Shown in pieces: positions 27,360-37,276 of a stretch of DNA of 64,000 bases. This stretch comes from Casp-alpha2 sp036337015. GTDB taxonomy: Bacteria > Pseudomonadota > Alphaproteobacteria > Rhodospirillales > Casp-alpha2. The stretch lies in contig JAYZEZ010000002.1 of assembly GCA_036337015.1 (NCBI GenBank), positions 132,826 through 196,825 on the forward strand. The letters run 5' to 3'. The notes under the pieces were generated by a model that saw only the letters and a program-made list of their open reading frames with translations, was not told where the DNA came from and made no database searches. A program made the position numbers and the translations under genes. How positions within the stretch are numbered: the first letter of the stretch is position 1; every line of letters begins with the position of its first letter.

Positions 27360-28112
27360 TTAACGACGTTCGCCAAACAACCTGAGTAACATCAAAAATA
27401 AATTGATAAAGTCAAGATATAGGGTTAGAGCCCCCATAATTGCCTTTTTTGAAGCCGTTTCTGAACCATCAACTTCTGAATACATATTTTTTATTTTCTG
27501 GGTGTCATAAGCTGTCAAACCAACAAAGATTAAAACCCCTAGTACGGATATGACAAAATGCATAGCCGAACTTTGTAAGAACATATTTACAACACTAGCA
27601 ATTATAATTCCAATTAGGCCCATAAATAAAAAAGAGCCCAAACCAGACAAGTCTTTCTTGGTTGAATAGCCATAAAGGCTCATTGCTGCAAAAGTTCCCG
27701 CTGCAATAAAAAATACGCGCGCTATTGACGCCCCTGTATATGTTAGAAAAATATTTGATAGCGATAATCCCATTACAGCAGCAAACCCCCAGAAAACGGC
27801 TTGTGCCGTTGAAGCCTTCATCCTGTTAATACCAAAACTAAGGGCCAGAATAAAACCTAGCGGTGCCAACATAGCAATCCAAGCTAAGCCTGTTGGTTCA
27901 AGATACCCACTAGGTCCAGCAGTATACATCAAACCCGTAATCGCCGGTATATTAGCGGTTACATATGCTATAATACCAGTCAGCGCTAGTCCCGATGCCA
28001 TATAATTATAGATACGCAGCATATACTCGCGAAGACCAGCGTCAATCGTGGTTGTATACGTTTTATCCGCACTCGTGCGAAGCGAAAATTTCTGGTCTTG
28101 TCCAAAAGCCAT
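27360..28112 (-). CDS. BI-1/YccA (TMBIM) family membrane protein
   Basis: 250 residues with seven hydrophobic spans from about residue 35 to the end. LREYMLRIYNYMASGLALTGI near the start, the central SIARVFFIAAGTFAAMSLYGY and the C-terminal TAYDTQKIKNMY plus ALTLYLDFINLFLMLLRLFG are diagnostic for the Bax-inhibitor-1 family. Members act as pH-sensitive calcium leak channels or interact with FtsH. Single gene, divergent from the FIST gene. Confidence 0.93.
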   Translation of the reverse strand: MAFGQDQKFSLRTSADKTYTTTIDAGLREYMLRIYNYMASGLALTGIIAYVTANIPAITGLMYTAGPSGYLEPTGLAWIAMLAPLGFILALSFGINRMKASTAQAVFWGFAAVMGLSLSNIFLTYTGASIARVFFIAAGTFAAMSLYGYSTKKDLSGLGSFLFMGLIGIIIASVVNMFLQSSAMHFVISVLGVLIFVGLTAYDTQKIKNMYSEVDGSETASKKAIMGALTLYLDFINLFLMLLRLFGERR

Positions 28113-28261
28113 AAGGAGCTCCTATCGTTTACAGTATGGTGATAAAATTTACTAAGCCTATATATGGCATAAAACCAAATATATTCAATAGAGATTTGAT
28201 ATCCTTCGTTGATGAAACTTGTTCCGCAATGTAAAAAGTAGAATAAAAAGAAGGTTGGGAG

Positions 28262-29395
28262 ATGCAATACTTTAAATACGCACATTCCGATGCCGAAGAT
28301 TGGTCTAGTATTGCTAGAGCGCTAGTGCATGGATTAATTAGCGGTGAAAATCTAACCCAAGAACCCGGAGAGGCTTTATTAGGTGTTTTGTATGTAACTG
28401 ATCTTATTTCAAATGATATGGATCAAATTCTTTCTCATCTACGCCAAACTACTGGTATAGACGAATGGATAGGAACTGTAGGGATTGGTGTTTGTTCAAC
28501 AGAAGCTGAATCTTTTGATTGTCCCGCAGCCGTAGCAATGGTTGCTAGATTGCCCGAACAAGATTTTTTTGTCTTTCCTACCATCTTGGACAAAATTGAA
28601 GATTTAAATGAAGATACTTTAAAATGGATTGAAACCAAGGCTCCTCCATTTGGAATTATTCATTGTGACCCAAATAACCAAAAATCTGCAAAAATTATTG
28701 AAGATTTAGGCGGATTTATTTCTGGATTCATAGTTGGTGGTTTCACAGCATCAAGAAGTGGTCAACAGCAAATCGCTGGAGATATAACTGGCAGCGGTGT
28801 TTCAGGTGCCCTTTTTACTTCAAATATAAAAGTTGCTACTGGACTATCTCAAGGCTGCATTCCTGTTGGCTCAGCACATGTTGTCTCAGATTGTCTAGAT
28901 AACGTAATTTTTGGCCTTAATGGAAATAACGCACTGGATGTATTTAAAAACGATATTGGAGAATTGCTAGCGCATGATCTCAAAAAAACTTCTGGTTACA
29001 TCCACGCAGCATTTCCCATAGAGGGCACTGATACAGGAGATTACATTGTTCGTAATTTGATCGGAATTGATACAGATCGTGGTTGGTTGGCAGTTAGTGA
29101 AAATATACAAGCCGGAGACCGGATAATTTTTGTACGCCGAGACCCAAAAAGCGCTGAAAAAGACCTGATAAAAATGCTAAAAAACCTTAAAAACCGTCTG
29201 AACAAAGAGCCACGAGGAGGAATTTATTTTTCTTGCATAGCACGCGGGCCAAATTTATTTGGTGATGAAGGTAAAGAACTATCAATTATTCGAAATTTCA
29301 TGGGTAATATTCCGCTCGTTGGCTTCTTCGGAAACGGTGAGGTGTCCAACAATCGGGTGTATAATTATACTGGTGTTTTAACGCTTTTTCTTTAG
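28262..29395 (+). CDS. FIST domain protein
   Basis: 377 residues containing a FIST N region (about 25-220, with WIGTVGIGVCSTEAE, PPFGIIHCDP and GGFTASRSG) and a FIST C region (about 240-365, with DYIVRNLIGID, GDRIIFVRRD and GGIYFSCIARGPNLFG). FIST domains are thought to be small-ligand sensors, perhaps for amino acids, in signalling proteins. No output domain (kinase, GGDEF, methyl-accepting) is fused, and no signalling gene adjoins it. Start ATG at 28262 preceded by a GGGAG. Confidence 0.8.
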   Translation: MQYFKYAHSDAEDWSSIARALVHGLISGENLTQEPGEALLGVLYVTDLISNDMDQILSHLRQTTGIDEWIGTVGIGVCSTEAESFDCPAAVAMVARLPEQDFFVFPTILDKIEDLNEDTLKWIETKAPPFGIIHCDPNNQKSAKIIEDLGGFISGFIVGGFTASRSGQQQIAGDITGSGVSGALFTSNIKVATGLSQGCIPVGSAHVVSDCLDNVIFGLNGNNALDVFKNDIGELLAHDLKKTSGYIHAAFPIEGTDTGDYIVRNLIGIDTDRGWLAVSENIQAGDRIIFVRRDPKSAEKDLIKMLKNLKNRLNKEPRGGIYFSCIARGPNLFGDEGKELSIIRNFMGNIPLVGFFGNGEVSNNRVYNYTGVLTLFL

Positions 29396-29504
29396 ACAAT
29401 AAAATTAAATCTTTTAGTGCCTAATTAATGATGGCCTTTGTTTTTGAAATTATACTAAATAAAATACCAAATCTAAATTAAAACATTCTATTGAAAGTAA
29501 CGCT

Positions 29505-30548
29505 TTGAAAATAAATAAACTGGGTCGAACTGGAATAAAAGTTAGCCGCATTTGCCTTGGCACCATGACTTATGGTGAGCAAAACACAAAAATAGAGGCT
29601 CATAGACAACTAGATCTAGCCGTTGATCATGGCGTCAACTTTCTTGACACAGCTGAAGCTTATTCCTTCCCTGGTCGTCGTAAAACGCAAGGGATGTCTG
29701 AAAAAATCATTGGGGAATGGTTACTTGCTCGCAATAACAGGGATAAAATAGTTATTGCTACAAAAATTACAGGACCAAGCGATCAAAGATCACATATTCG
29801 TGGGGGTGAATTAAGCTATTCTCACAAACAAATTTCAGAAGCAGTTGATCTAAGTCTAAAACGTTTAAATACAGATTACATAGACCTATATCAGACGCAT
29901 TGGCCAGAAAGAAAATCTAATTACTTTGGTAAACTTGGTTATTCCCATACCGAGGAAAATGAAAAGATCACACCTCTAGAAGAACAGCTGGATGCACTTA
30001 ATCAACAAGTCAAAGCAGGGAAAATTCGAGCCATTGGCGTTTCTAATGAAACCGCCTGGGGATTAATGAAATTTCTTAATATATCTGAACAAACAGGCTT
30101 AACTCGAATAGCAACTATTCAAAACCCTTATAATCTGATTTGCCGCCAATTTGAAGTTGGACTTTCAGAAGTTTCAATCCGTGAGGATGTAGGTCTTTTA
30201 GCCTATTCACCACTTGCATTCGGCGCTTTGACTGGAAAATATTTAAATGGAAATTTACCTGAAAAATCGCGACATAAGTTATTTCCACAATTCGTACGCT
30301 ATTTTAAGCCGGCGGGAATAAAAGCAACTGAATCTTATGTTTTGCTTGCTAAAAAACATGGGCTTGAACCATCGCAAATGGCACTTGCGTTTGTTAATTC
30401 TCAAAAATTTTTAACAGCAAATATAATAGGTGCAACCACTGAAAAACAGCTTATATCCAATTTGAACGCCGAAAATATAATTCTATCTGATGAAGTAATA
30501 AAAGATATAGACTTAATTCATAAAAGTAATTCCAACCCATCTCCTTAA
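29505..30548 (+). CDS. Aldo/keto reductase (Tas-like)
   Basis: 347 residues in a TIM barrel pattern. The catalytic tetrad is visible: Asp of FLDTAEAYSFPG, Tyr of the same motif, Lys of VIATKITG and His of YQTHWPER. The C-terminal GATTEKQLISNL is the NADPH-binding end. The insertion around the HWPER and the RKTQG segment is like the Escherichia coli Tas protein. Start is TTG at 29505 without a clear ribosome-binding site; MKINKLGRTG is the family start. The SMP-30 gene follows at 45 bases. Confidence 0.9.
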   Translation: MKINKLGRTGIKVSRICLGTMTYGEQNTKIEAHRQLDLAVDHGVNFLDTAEAYSFPGRRKTQGMSEKIIGEWLLARNNRDKIVIATKITGPSDQRSHIRGGELSYSHKQISEAVDLSLKRLNTDYIDLYQTHWPERKSNYFGKLGYSHTEENEKITPLEEQLDALNQQVKAGKIRAIGVSNETAWGLMKFLNISEQTGLTRIATIQNPYNLICRQFEVGLSEVSIREDVGLLAYSPLAFGALTGKYLNGNLPEKSRHKLFPQFVRYFKPAGIKATESYVLLAKKHGLEPSQMALAFVNSQKFLTANIIGATTEKQLISNLNAENIILSDEVIKDIDLIHKSNSNPSP

Positions 30549-30593
30549 AAATCGACTTAGATCAAATTTGAAATTTTGAGAAGTTTTTAGTAA

Positions 30594-31463
30594 ATGCAAT
30601 GTATTACGAATTACAGAGCACGTCTTGGAGAAAGTCCAGTTTGGTCTAAAGAGGACAACTGTATTTATTGGGTGGACATTCTTGGCCCCAAACTTCTTTG
30701 CACAGATATTTTTACTCAAAAAACAAAACACTGGGACATGCCAAGTCCAGTGGGAATGATTGCCTTACGTGCTAGTGGTGGACTGATTGTTGCCTTAGAA
30801 GACGGCATTTACAGCTTTGATAAAGCAAATAAAAAATTAAGTTTATTATCCTATCTTGAAAAAGATACTTTAGAAAATCGGGCCAATGACGGTAAATGTG
30901 ATGCCGAAGGGCGCTTATGGCTAGGCACCATGAATAAAGTTGATGCAACACAGCCAACAGGTGCCTTCTATAGAATTAACCCTGACTTAACAACCGAACA
31001 GGTTGAATATGGTTTAAGAATACCTAATGGCCTAGCCTGGAATGCAAGCAATACAGTTATGTATCATACTGATACTAGGAGTAATATGGTCTACACTTAT
31101 AACTTTAACCTCGCCACTGGGATCAGATCGGAAAAAAAAGAATTATTTTCTTACAGACGAAATGAAGTGGGTAGTGTGGATGGTGCAGCCATGGATGTTG
31201 AGGGCGGCTACTGGGCAGCTCTTTATGGTGGTGGCAAAATAGTACGCATCATGCCTGACGGTAACATTGAACGAGAAATACTTTTACCTGTAACTCAACC
31301 AACCATGCCCGCTTTTGGTGGACAAGATATGAAAACTATATTTATTACAACTGCTTACCAAAATATAGAAGCAGATGATTTGTCATCACAAAATCTTGCC
31401 GGCGGGCTACTGTCAGTTCAAACTGATATTCCTGGCCATCCAGTTTATCCCTTTGGTGGTTAA
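30594..31463 (+). CDS. SMP-30/gluconolactonase family protein
   Basis: 289 residues of a six-bladed propeller. ARLGESPVWSKED (metal Glu), ANDGKCDAEGRLWLGTM (metal-binding Asn/Asp), RIPNGLAWN and VDGAAMDVEGGYWAAL are the usual blade motifs. The family hydrolyses sugar lactones such as gluconolactone or arabinonolactone with a divalent metal. It may be cotranscribed with the aldo/keto reductase, which would fit oxidation of a sugar followed by lactone opening; that is inference. Confidence 0.9.
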   Translation: MQCITNYRARLGESPVWSKEDNCIYWVDILGPKLLCTDIFTQKTKHWDMPSPVGMIALRASGGLIVALEDGIYSFDKANKKLSLLSYLEKDTLENRANDGKCDAEGRLWLGTMNKVDATQPTGAFYRINPDLTTEQVEYGLRIPNGLAWNASNTVMYHTDTRSNMVYTYNFNLATGIRSEKKELFSYRRNEVGSVDGAAMDVEGGYWAALYGGGKIVRIMPDGNIEREILLPVTQPTMPAFGGQDMKTIFITTAYQNIEADDLSSQNLAGGLLSVQTDIPGHPVYPFGG

Positions 31464-31478
31464 AAAATATTTTAGGGT

Positions 31479-32333
31479 TTAAAAACCAAACCGATTTAAC
31501 GTTCGTTCAACAGAACTAACATATCCCCCACCAAATAACCTAACATGAACGAGTAGGGGATAAAGATTATAAATATCGATTCGTTCCTCAAAAAATCCTG
31601 GCCGAATATTACAAAGATCGCTATAGCGCTCAAAAAATTCATTGCCGAAAGTATTAAACATAGTAGAAAATGCGAGTTCAATTTCTGAATCTGCATAATA
31701 AATCGCTGGATCTATAAAACCAGAAATTTTTCCATTATAACTCAAAACATTTCCACCCCACATATCACCATGGATTAAGGATGGTTTTGCTGAATTATCT
31801 AACCAATTCTCAAGATTTTCAGAAAATCTCTCAATGCGACCCATCAATTTTATGGGTAACCGTTTAGCTTCTAAGCTCTCTCTTGCCATATAAATCAGAC
31901 GTTGATCACGAAAAAAAGAAACCCAGTTCTCATTTTTTTTATTCGGCTGATATAAGCCACCAATAACTGTTGCACAATCAAATCCAAAATGGCTTGCAAC
32001 TACGCCATGCAACGCTGCTAAAAGTTCGGCAGCATGCTCCTGTGCTGTCCCAGACAATCCGCCGGCAACCTGTACCTCACTCATTAACAACAGCTCATCT
32101 TCAGCATAAAGAACATCTGGCACTGGTAATCCGCCAGGATTGCGAAGGTACTCTAACATAAAACCTTCTAGTTTTAGATTTGCTCCTGAATCACCTATCT
32201 TAGCAACTACAGTCTGGCCATTATTTAGTATTACTTCACGTACATCTGCTACGCATCCTCCACCCATTGATCGAAATTGCACAGGCTCATATCCAGTAAT
32301 TTCAGTTATAATCTCTTTTAAGGCTTCACTCAT
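31479..32333 (-). CDS. Fructosamine kinase family protein
   Basis: 284 residues with the aminoglycoside-phosphotransferase-like kinase fold. LIHGDMWGGNVL supplies the catalytic Asp and the Asn, GFIDPAIYYADSEIELAF the metal Asp, and VVAKIGDSGANLKLEG the ATP-binding Lys region. Fructosamine kinases phosphorylate glycated amines and so repair protein glycation. The low-molecular-weight phosphatase gene is 18 bases upstream, an arrangement also known elsewhere. Confidence 0.88.
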   Translation of the reverse strand: MSEALKEIITEITGYEPVQFRSMGGGCVADVREVILNNGQTVVAKIGDSGANLKLEGFMLEYLRNPGGLPVPDVLYAEDELLLMSEVQVAGGLSGTAQEHAAELLAALHGVVASHFGFDCATVIGGLYQPNKKNENWVSFFRDQRLIYMARESLEAKRLPIKLMGRIERFSENLENWLDNSAKPSLIHGDMWGGNVLSYNGKISGFIDPAIYYADSEIELAFSTMFNTFGNEFFERYSDLCNIRPGFFEERIDIYNLYPLLVHVRLFGGGYVSSVERTLNRFGF

Positions 32334-32351
32334 TATTAAAAACTTACGGTT

Positions 32352-32825
32352 CTATAGGTATCGGTTTCGTATATCATCTAGAAGACCTATAGATGCAATT
32401 TCAATCATATCAAGAACGTCATCAAAGCCTTTAGCACCACCGTAGTAGGGATCTGGAACATCGGTAATATCAAGATTGGGTGCAAATTGTAAAAATTTAT
32501 GCAAACAATCTTCTTGCCCAACAGGACAAAGCAAGCTTAGTTCGCGATGATTTTTTTGATCCATAGCAACAACATAGTCAAAAAGTCGGAAATCTTTTTG
32601 TTCAACTGTACGGGCACGCTGTAAAGAAATATCAATTCCACGCAACTTAGCTGCCGAAGTCGCACGCGAATCTGGCGGTTCTCCAACATGCCATCTACCA
32701 ATACCAGCAGAATCTATACTAATTTTATCTGAAAGGCCTTCCCGCTCTACCAAGTCTCTAAAAACACCTTCAGCAGTGGGAGAGCGACAAATGTTTCCAA
32801 GACAAACAAAAAGTACATTTATCAA
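32352..32825 (-). CDS. Low-molecular-weight protein-tyrosine phosphatase
   Basis: 157 residues. The P-loop VCLGNICRSPTAEGVF (Cys8, Arg14) is at the N-terminus and the general-acid Asp is in DVPDPYYGG near residue 120. DSAGIGRWHVGEPPDSRA is also typical. In bacteria it may control tyrosine kinases of capsule export (Wzb-like) or dephosphorylate glycated-protein intermediates together with fructosamine kinase; the adjacent kinase supports the second. No Wzc-like kinase is in the window. Confidence 0.93.
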   Translation of the reverse strand: MINVLFVCLGNICRSPTAEGVFRDLVEREGLSDKISIDSAGIGRWHVGEPPDSRATSAAKLRGIDISLQRARTVEQKDFRLFDYVVAMDQKNHRELSLLCPVGQEDCLHKFLQFAPNLDITDVPDPYYGGAKGFDDVLDMIEIASIGLLDDIRNRYL

Positions 32826-33106
32826 GGTACAACTCCAGTTAACAACAAATGAAAAATTAAACTTTTTATTCAGATAGAAATAATCCTAAATTTATGGATT
32901 TATATTTTTTATTTTTTTACAATACATACAAAAAACTTCTTTAAAAAAACCCGAAATAATAAAAGATATGGGCGTATCAACTACAAATACAAATTCTAAA
33001 TTGAAAAAATTATTTGTGAAATTAAATTTTATGAATAAAAAAACTTTTAATTAATCAATTGTTTTACTGAAATCACCTCACCTGTTTTATTTAGGACACC
33101 AAAAGT

Positions 33107-34069
33107 ATGGCATTAAATTTAAAGCCTTTGGTTTTAAAAAAGGAAAAACGGGTTTTTTTAGAAGATGTAATTTGGGGTCTTAGTCAAAATCAAAAACAAC
33201 TAAATTGTAAATATTTTTATGATGAGCGTGGCTCTAAGCTATTTGATGATATTTGCAACCTTGAGGAATATTATCCGACAAGAACAGAAATAGCCTTGCT
33301 CAATTCATATGGTAAAGAAATTGCTGATTATATTGGTTCGGACATCTGCTTAATAGAATATGGTTGTGGTTCACTATTAAAAACAAAAATTTTAATTGAT
33401 GCCCTTGAACAACCTCGATTGTTCATACCGATAGATATTTCAGAAGAGCACTTACTAAAATCAGCTGAAAATTTATCAACCAAATGCAAGGGGCTTAAAA
33501 TTTTACCTCATGTGGCTGATTTTACTAAAACTATGGACTTGCCAAAGCAGATATATACTGAGGACAATAGATGCGTGGGTTTTTTCCCTGGATCTACTAT
33601 TGGCAATTTTAATCATGACGACGCAATTAGCTTCCTAAAAGAAGTTGCAAAAACAGTAGGTAAGGGCGGTGGTCTTCTTATTGGAGTAGATACAAAGAAG
33701 GACACAAAAACTCTTATTAATGCCTACGACGATAAAGCTGGGGTAACTGCCGCCTTTAATCTTAATATAATTAAACGAATTAATCATGAACTAGGCGGAA
33801 ACTTTGACGTGGCTGCTTTTAACCACAAAGTCGTTTATAATAAATTTGAAGGTCGTATTGAACTTTATTTAGAAAGCCTAAAAAAACAGATGGTACAAAT
33901 TCAGAATTTTGAGTTTTCATTTAATAAGGGGGAGACCATCCACACAGAAAATTCATATAAATATTATACAGAAGAGTTTACATCTCTCGCTAAAAACGCT
34001 GGTTTTTTCTCCGTTAAGACTTGGGTAGACGAAAATCAATTATTTTCACTCCATTACCTAAAAAATTAG
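33107..34069 (+). CDS. egtD: L-histidine N-alpha-methyltransferase
   Basis: 320 residues of the EgtD fold. YFYDERGSKLFDDICNLEEYYPTRTE at residues 36-61 is the histidine-binding entry, IEYGCGSLLKT the SAM motif (Gly-rich), FFPGSTIGNF the conserved Asn loop, and HTENSYKY near 285 the substrate Glu/Ser pair. It trimethylates histidine to hercynine, the first step of ergothioneine synthesis. No EgtB sulfoxide synthase lies within the window, so the pathway is either split or used for hercynine itself. The 281-base AT-rich gap before it, shared with the phosphatase gene, holds no gene that I can see. Confidence 0.92.
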   Translation: MALNLKPLVLKKEKRVFLEDVIWGLSQNQKQLNCKYFYDERGSKLFDDICNLEEYYPTRTEIALLNSYGKEIADYIGSDICLIEYGCGSLLKTKILIDALEQPRLFIPIDISEEHLLKSAENLSTKCKGLKILPHVADFTKTMDLPKQIYTEDNRCVGFFPGSTIGNFNHDDAISFLKEVAKTVGKGGGLLIGVDTKKDTKTLINAYDDKAGVTAAFNLNIIKRINHELGGNFDVAAFNHKVVYNKFEGRIELYLESLKKQMVQIQNFEFSFNKGETIHTENSYKYYTEEFTSLAKNAGFFSVKTWVDENQLFSLHYLKN

Positions 34070-34119
34070 GTTTTAAAAACGTTCACTGAATTAAACGCAT
34101 AAAAGTTATTTATATAAAT

Positions 34120-35331
34120 TTACTTTTTCTCAATATTTTTTCCAAGTCTTAGCCTTAGAGCATTGAGTTTAATAAAACCTTCTGCATCAAATTGATTATA
34201 AACAGTATCAGATTCAAATGTGGCTGTTTCTTGAGAATATAAGCTTACAGGTGATTTTCGGCCCGTAACTGTGACATTACCTTTATATAATTTTAGTTTT
34301 ACCGTACCAGTTACATTTTCAGAAGCTTTATCAATGGCAACTTGCATAATTTCTCGCTCAGGGGAAAACCAAAAACCGTTATAAATAGTTTCCGCATAAC
34401 GTGGCATCAATTCATCTTTTAAATGCATTGCACCGCTGTCTAGCGTCAAGCTCTCCATAGCCCGCCGAGCATAAAATAATACCGTACCTCCGGGGGTTTC
34501 ATAAACACCTCTCGATTTCATACCAACAAAGCGGTTTTCAACGATATCTTCTCGCCCAACACCATTATTACCTCCTAGCTCATTTAATGCTGTTAAAATC
34601 GCAGCTGGTGATAATTTTTTTCCATTAACAGCAACTGGATCACCTTTTTTAAATTCTATTTCAACATATGTTGGTTCATTGGGTGCATCTTCAGGTGCCA
34701 CTGAACGAGTAAACATTTTTGCATCTGGCTCAATCCAGGGGTCTTCCAGTGCTTTTCCCTCATAACTTATATGCAAAAGATTAGCATCTGTAGAATAGGG
34801 CGCTTCACCTGTATTATCTTTAGGTACAGAAATTTGATTTTTTTGAGCATAATCAATTAATTTGGTACGACTATTCAAATGCCACTCCCTCCAGGGAGCA
34901 ATGATTTTTATATTCGGATTCAGGGCATAATAGCCAAGCTCGAATCGCACTTGATCATTACCTTTACCTGTTGCACCGTGAGCAACTGCATCAGCGCCTA
35001 CTTGATCTGCAATTTCAATTTGCCGTTTAGCTATTAAAGGCCTAGCAATGGACGTTCCAAGTAAATAAGTGCCTTCATAAATTGCATTAGCTCGAAACAT
35101 TGGGAAAACATAATCCTTAACAAATTCCTCTCGCAAATCTTCAATAAAAATTTCCTTAACACCGAACAATTCTGCTTTTTCCCGAGCCGACTTCAATTCC
35201 TCACCTTGTCCGAGATCTGCTGTAAAAGTAACAACTTCACAATCATAGGTATCAACTAGCCATTTAAGAATAACTGAGGTGTCGAGGCCTCCAGAATAGG
35301 CGAGCACAATTTTTTTTATTTTATCTCTCAT
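34120..35331 (-). CDS. argG: Argininosuccinate synthase
   Basis: Joins citrulline and aspartate with ATP in arginine synthesis. KIVLAYSGGLDTSVILKWL near residues 7-25 is the ATP pyrophosphatase loop; AHGATGKGNDQVRFE and REWHLNSRTKLIDYA and GVGREDIVENRFVGMKSRG follow as in all ArgG. 403 residues is full length. It is convergent with egtD and divergent from the D-threonine-aldolase-like gene. Confidence 0.97.
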   Translation of the reverse strand: MRDKIKKIVLAYSGGLDTSVILKWLVDTYDCEVVTFTADLGQGEELKSAREKAELFGVKEIFIEDLREEFVKDYVFPMFRANAIYEGTYLLGTSIARPLIAKRQIEIADQVGADAVAHGATGKGNDQVRFELGYYALNPNIKIIAPWREWHLNSRTKLIDYAQKNQISVPKDNTGEAPYSTDANLLHISYEGKALEDPWIEPDAKMFTRSVAPEDAPNEPTYVEIEFKKGDPVAVNGKKLSPAAILTALNELGGNNGVGREDIVENRFVGMKSRGVYETPGGTVLFYARRAMESLTLDSGAMHLKDELMPRYAETIYNGFWFSPEREIMQVAIDKASENVTGTVKLKLYKGNVTVTGRKSPVSLYSQETATFESDTVYNQFDAEGFIKLNALRLRLGKNIEKK

Positions 35332-35444
35332 AGAACTTAACCTTATGTTTTTATAACACCTATGAATTTATTTTATTATGAGAGCGCAGAGTATAGGCAA
35401 AACAGATTCTTGAGCAAGAGAAAGGAAGAGCATAAAATCCATAT

Positions 35445-36581
35445 ATGAAAATTGAACAACTATATACTCCAGACCTTATTCTCGACAAAGCCCGACTACT
35501 TCGTAACATCTCTTCTATGAATGTAAGGGTTAGGGAACTAGGGGTTAACCTTAGGCCTCACATGAAAACAGCAAAATCAGCTGAAGTTGCTCGATTTGCT
35601 GTAAGACAAAATCAAGGGGGAATCACGGTTGCTACTTTATCAGAGGCCGAATACTTTTTTAAAAATGGTTTTTTAGATATTACTTTTGCCGCCTGTATAA
35701 TTCCAACAAAGCTAGATAGAGCAGCTGCATTGCTTGCTAAAGGGGCAGATCTTAAACTAATAACGGATAATACAGAAGTTGCCATGGCAATCGCCAATTA
35801 TAAACTTCCTAAAGGTCTTTGTTTTAAAGTACTGATCGAAATAGACTGTGGCGAACACCGTACTGGAATTTCTTTTTATGAGCCTGAACTTTTAAAAATT
35901 GCAAGCATTCTCCAGACAGCACCAACAGCAGCCTTGGAAGGGGTTCTAACTCATGCTGGTCACTCTTATAGCTGTCGAACAAAAAGAGCTATGGCGAACA
36001 TAGCAGAAGATGAGCGTTTTGCAGTAGTTAGCGCAGCAAAGACATTGCAAAAAAAGGGCTTTACCTGCCACACTATAAGTGTTGGTTCAACTCCTTGTGT
36101 GATGTTTGCGCGCAATTTAGCTGGCGTTACAGAGGTTCGGCCCGGAGTACATATGTTTGGTGATATGTTTCATGCCGGACTAGGCACGCGGAAGATTGAT
36201 GAAATTGCAGTCACAGTTTTGGCATCAGTCATTGCCCATCGCAAAAGCGACAATCAATTATATATAGACGCCGGCGGTCTCGCGCTTTCAAAAGATCGGG
36301 CCACGCAAGCTTTCAATGGTAATAAAGATTGTGGATATGGGCGTATTTGTAGCGTAAAGACAGGTGAACCAATATCGGATCTTTTTGTAAAATCTGTTCA
36401 TCAAGAGCACGGACTTGTCGTCAGCAAAAATCCATTGCCCTTTGATTTCTTGCCGATTGGATCTAAGGTTCGGGTAATTCCAAATCACATATGTATGACG
36501 GCCGCGGCGTATAGCTCATACAAGGTGATCGACGGTGGAACAGAAATCGTTGATAATTGGGATAGGTGTAACGGTTGGTAA
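35445..36581 (+). CDS. D-threonine aldolase / D-serine dehydratase-like PLP enzyme
   Basis: 378 residues with an alanine-racemase-like N-terminal barrel and a DSD1-type C-terminal domain. LRPHMKTAKSAEVAR carries the PLP Lys at 41, KVLIEIDCGEHRTGI and LTHAGHSY line the barrel, and the metal-binding pair His-x-Cys appears in IPNHICMTAAAYS near 347-349. This metal plus PLP layout fits D-threonine aldolase or D-serine dehydratase; substrate cannot be fixed from sequence. Isolated gene. Confidence 0.85.
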   Translation: MKIEQLYTPDLILDKARLLRNISSMNVRVRELGVNLRPHMKTAKSAEVARFAVRQNQGGITVATLSEAEYFFKNGFLDITFAACIIPTKLDRAAALLAKGADLKLITDNTEVAMAIANYKLPKGLCFKVLIEIDCGEHRTGISFYEPELLKIASILQTAPTAALEGVLTHAGHSYSCRTKRAMANIAEDERFAVVSAAKTLQKKGFTCHTISVGSTPCVMFARNLAGVTEVRPGVHMFGDMFHAGLGTRKIDEIAVTVLASVIAHRKSDNQLYIDAGGLALSKDRATQAFNGNKDCGYGRICSVKTGEPISDLFVKSVHQEHGLVVSKNPLPFDFLPIGSKVRVIPNHICMTAAAYSSYKVIDGGTEIVDNWDRCNGW

Positions 36582-36595
36582 GTTTTTTAACTTAA

Positions 36596-37258
36596 TTATT
36601 TTAACAATGAGCTTCCAATATTGGGGTCAGTCTCATTTTTAGAATTTAACCAAACATCAATTTGCGGTTTTATTTCACTAAAGGGCTGGTAGCCCGCGCT
36701 TAAAAGCCTAAGCTTTTCATTTGCCCTCAAAATTATAGTTGGAAAACCGGAAACACCCATGCTTTGTGATCTAAAAAAATCACTGGCTGTTAAATAAATC
36801 ATTTTACGAGTTGGAAAAAGTTCTTTGAAATCACTTTTCTTAACACCAGCCGATTCAGCAAGAATTGCCAAATTTTGAACTTCCGTGATATCACAGTTTT
36901 CTGCATAGAACGCCCTATGCAGAATCTCTAAAAAACCTAGAGAACGTTTAGGCTGTAAAAACCTAACAGTTATTAAAGCACGGCAAGCAGGTTCTGTATC
37001 ATAAATAAAATTTTTTCGGTCAAAAAAAGAAAAATCAAACGGTTGTCCAGTTGCCTCATGAACATGATTCCAATGTTGGTTGATTTCTTCTTTTGCACGA
37101 TCATTCAAAGGCTCAGAGGTTAAGGGTCTGAGCCCACCAACGATTGGGTAGATAGGCGCAGAATCTCCATATGTTTCAAAAAGTTTGCTTATTACCGGAG
37201 AAAAGCCCCAACACCATGAACACATCGGATCAACTATAAGAAGTATTTCACGGTCCAT
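36596..37258 (-). CDS. DsbA-family thioredoxin-fold protein
   Basis: 220 residues. The active-site motif is Cys13-Ser-Trp-Cys16 near the N-terminus, followed by a helical insertion (about 60-165) and the cis-Pro loop VSGFPTIIL. No signal peptide precedes it, so it is cytosolic, like FrnE or the 2-hydroxychromene-carboxylate-isomerase relatives. It starts 19 bases upstream of where rlmN would be read next and so is cotranscribed after rlmN. Confidence 0.82.
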   Translation of the reverse strand: MDREILLIVDPMCSWCWGFSPVISKLFETYGDSAPIYPIVGGLRPLTSEPLNDRAKEEINQHWNHVHEATGQPFDFSFFDRKNFIYDTEPACRALITVRFLQPKRSLGFLEILHRAFYAENCDITEVQNLAILAESAGVKKSDFKELFPTRKMIYLTASDFFRSQSMGVSGFPTIILRANEKLRLLSAGYQPFSEIKPQIDVWLNSKNETDPNIGSSLLK

Positions 37259-37276
37259 TGTATGTGGTCCTTAAAT

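Noticed and set aside
31496..31696. 66-codon minus-strand frame with a hydrophobic, membrane-like sequence
   Set aside because: It lies wholly inside the fructosamine kinase gene in another frame on the same strand, and that gene is intact.
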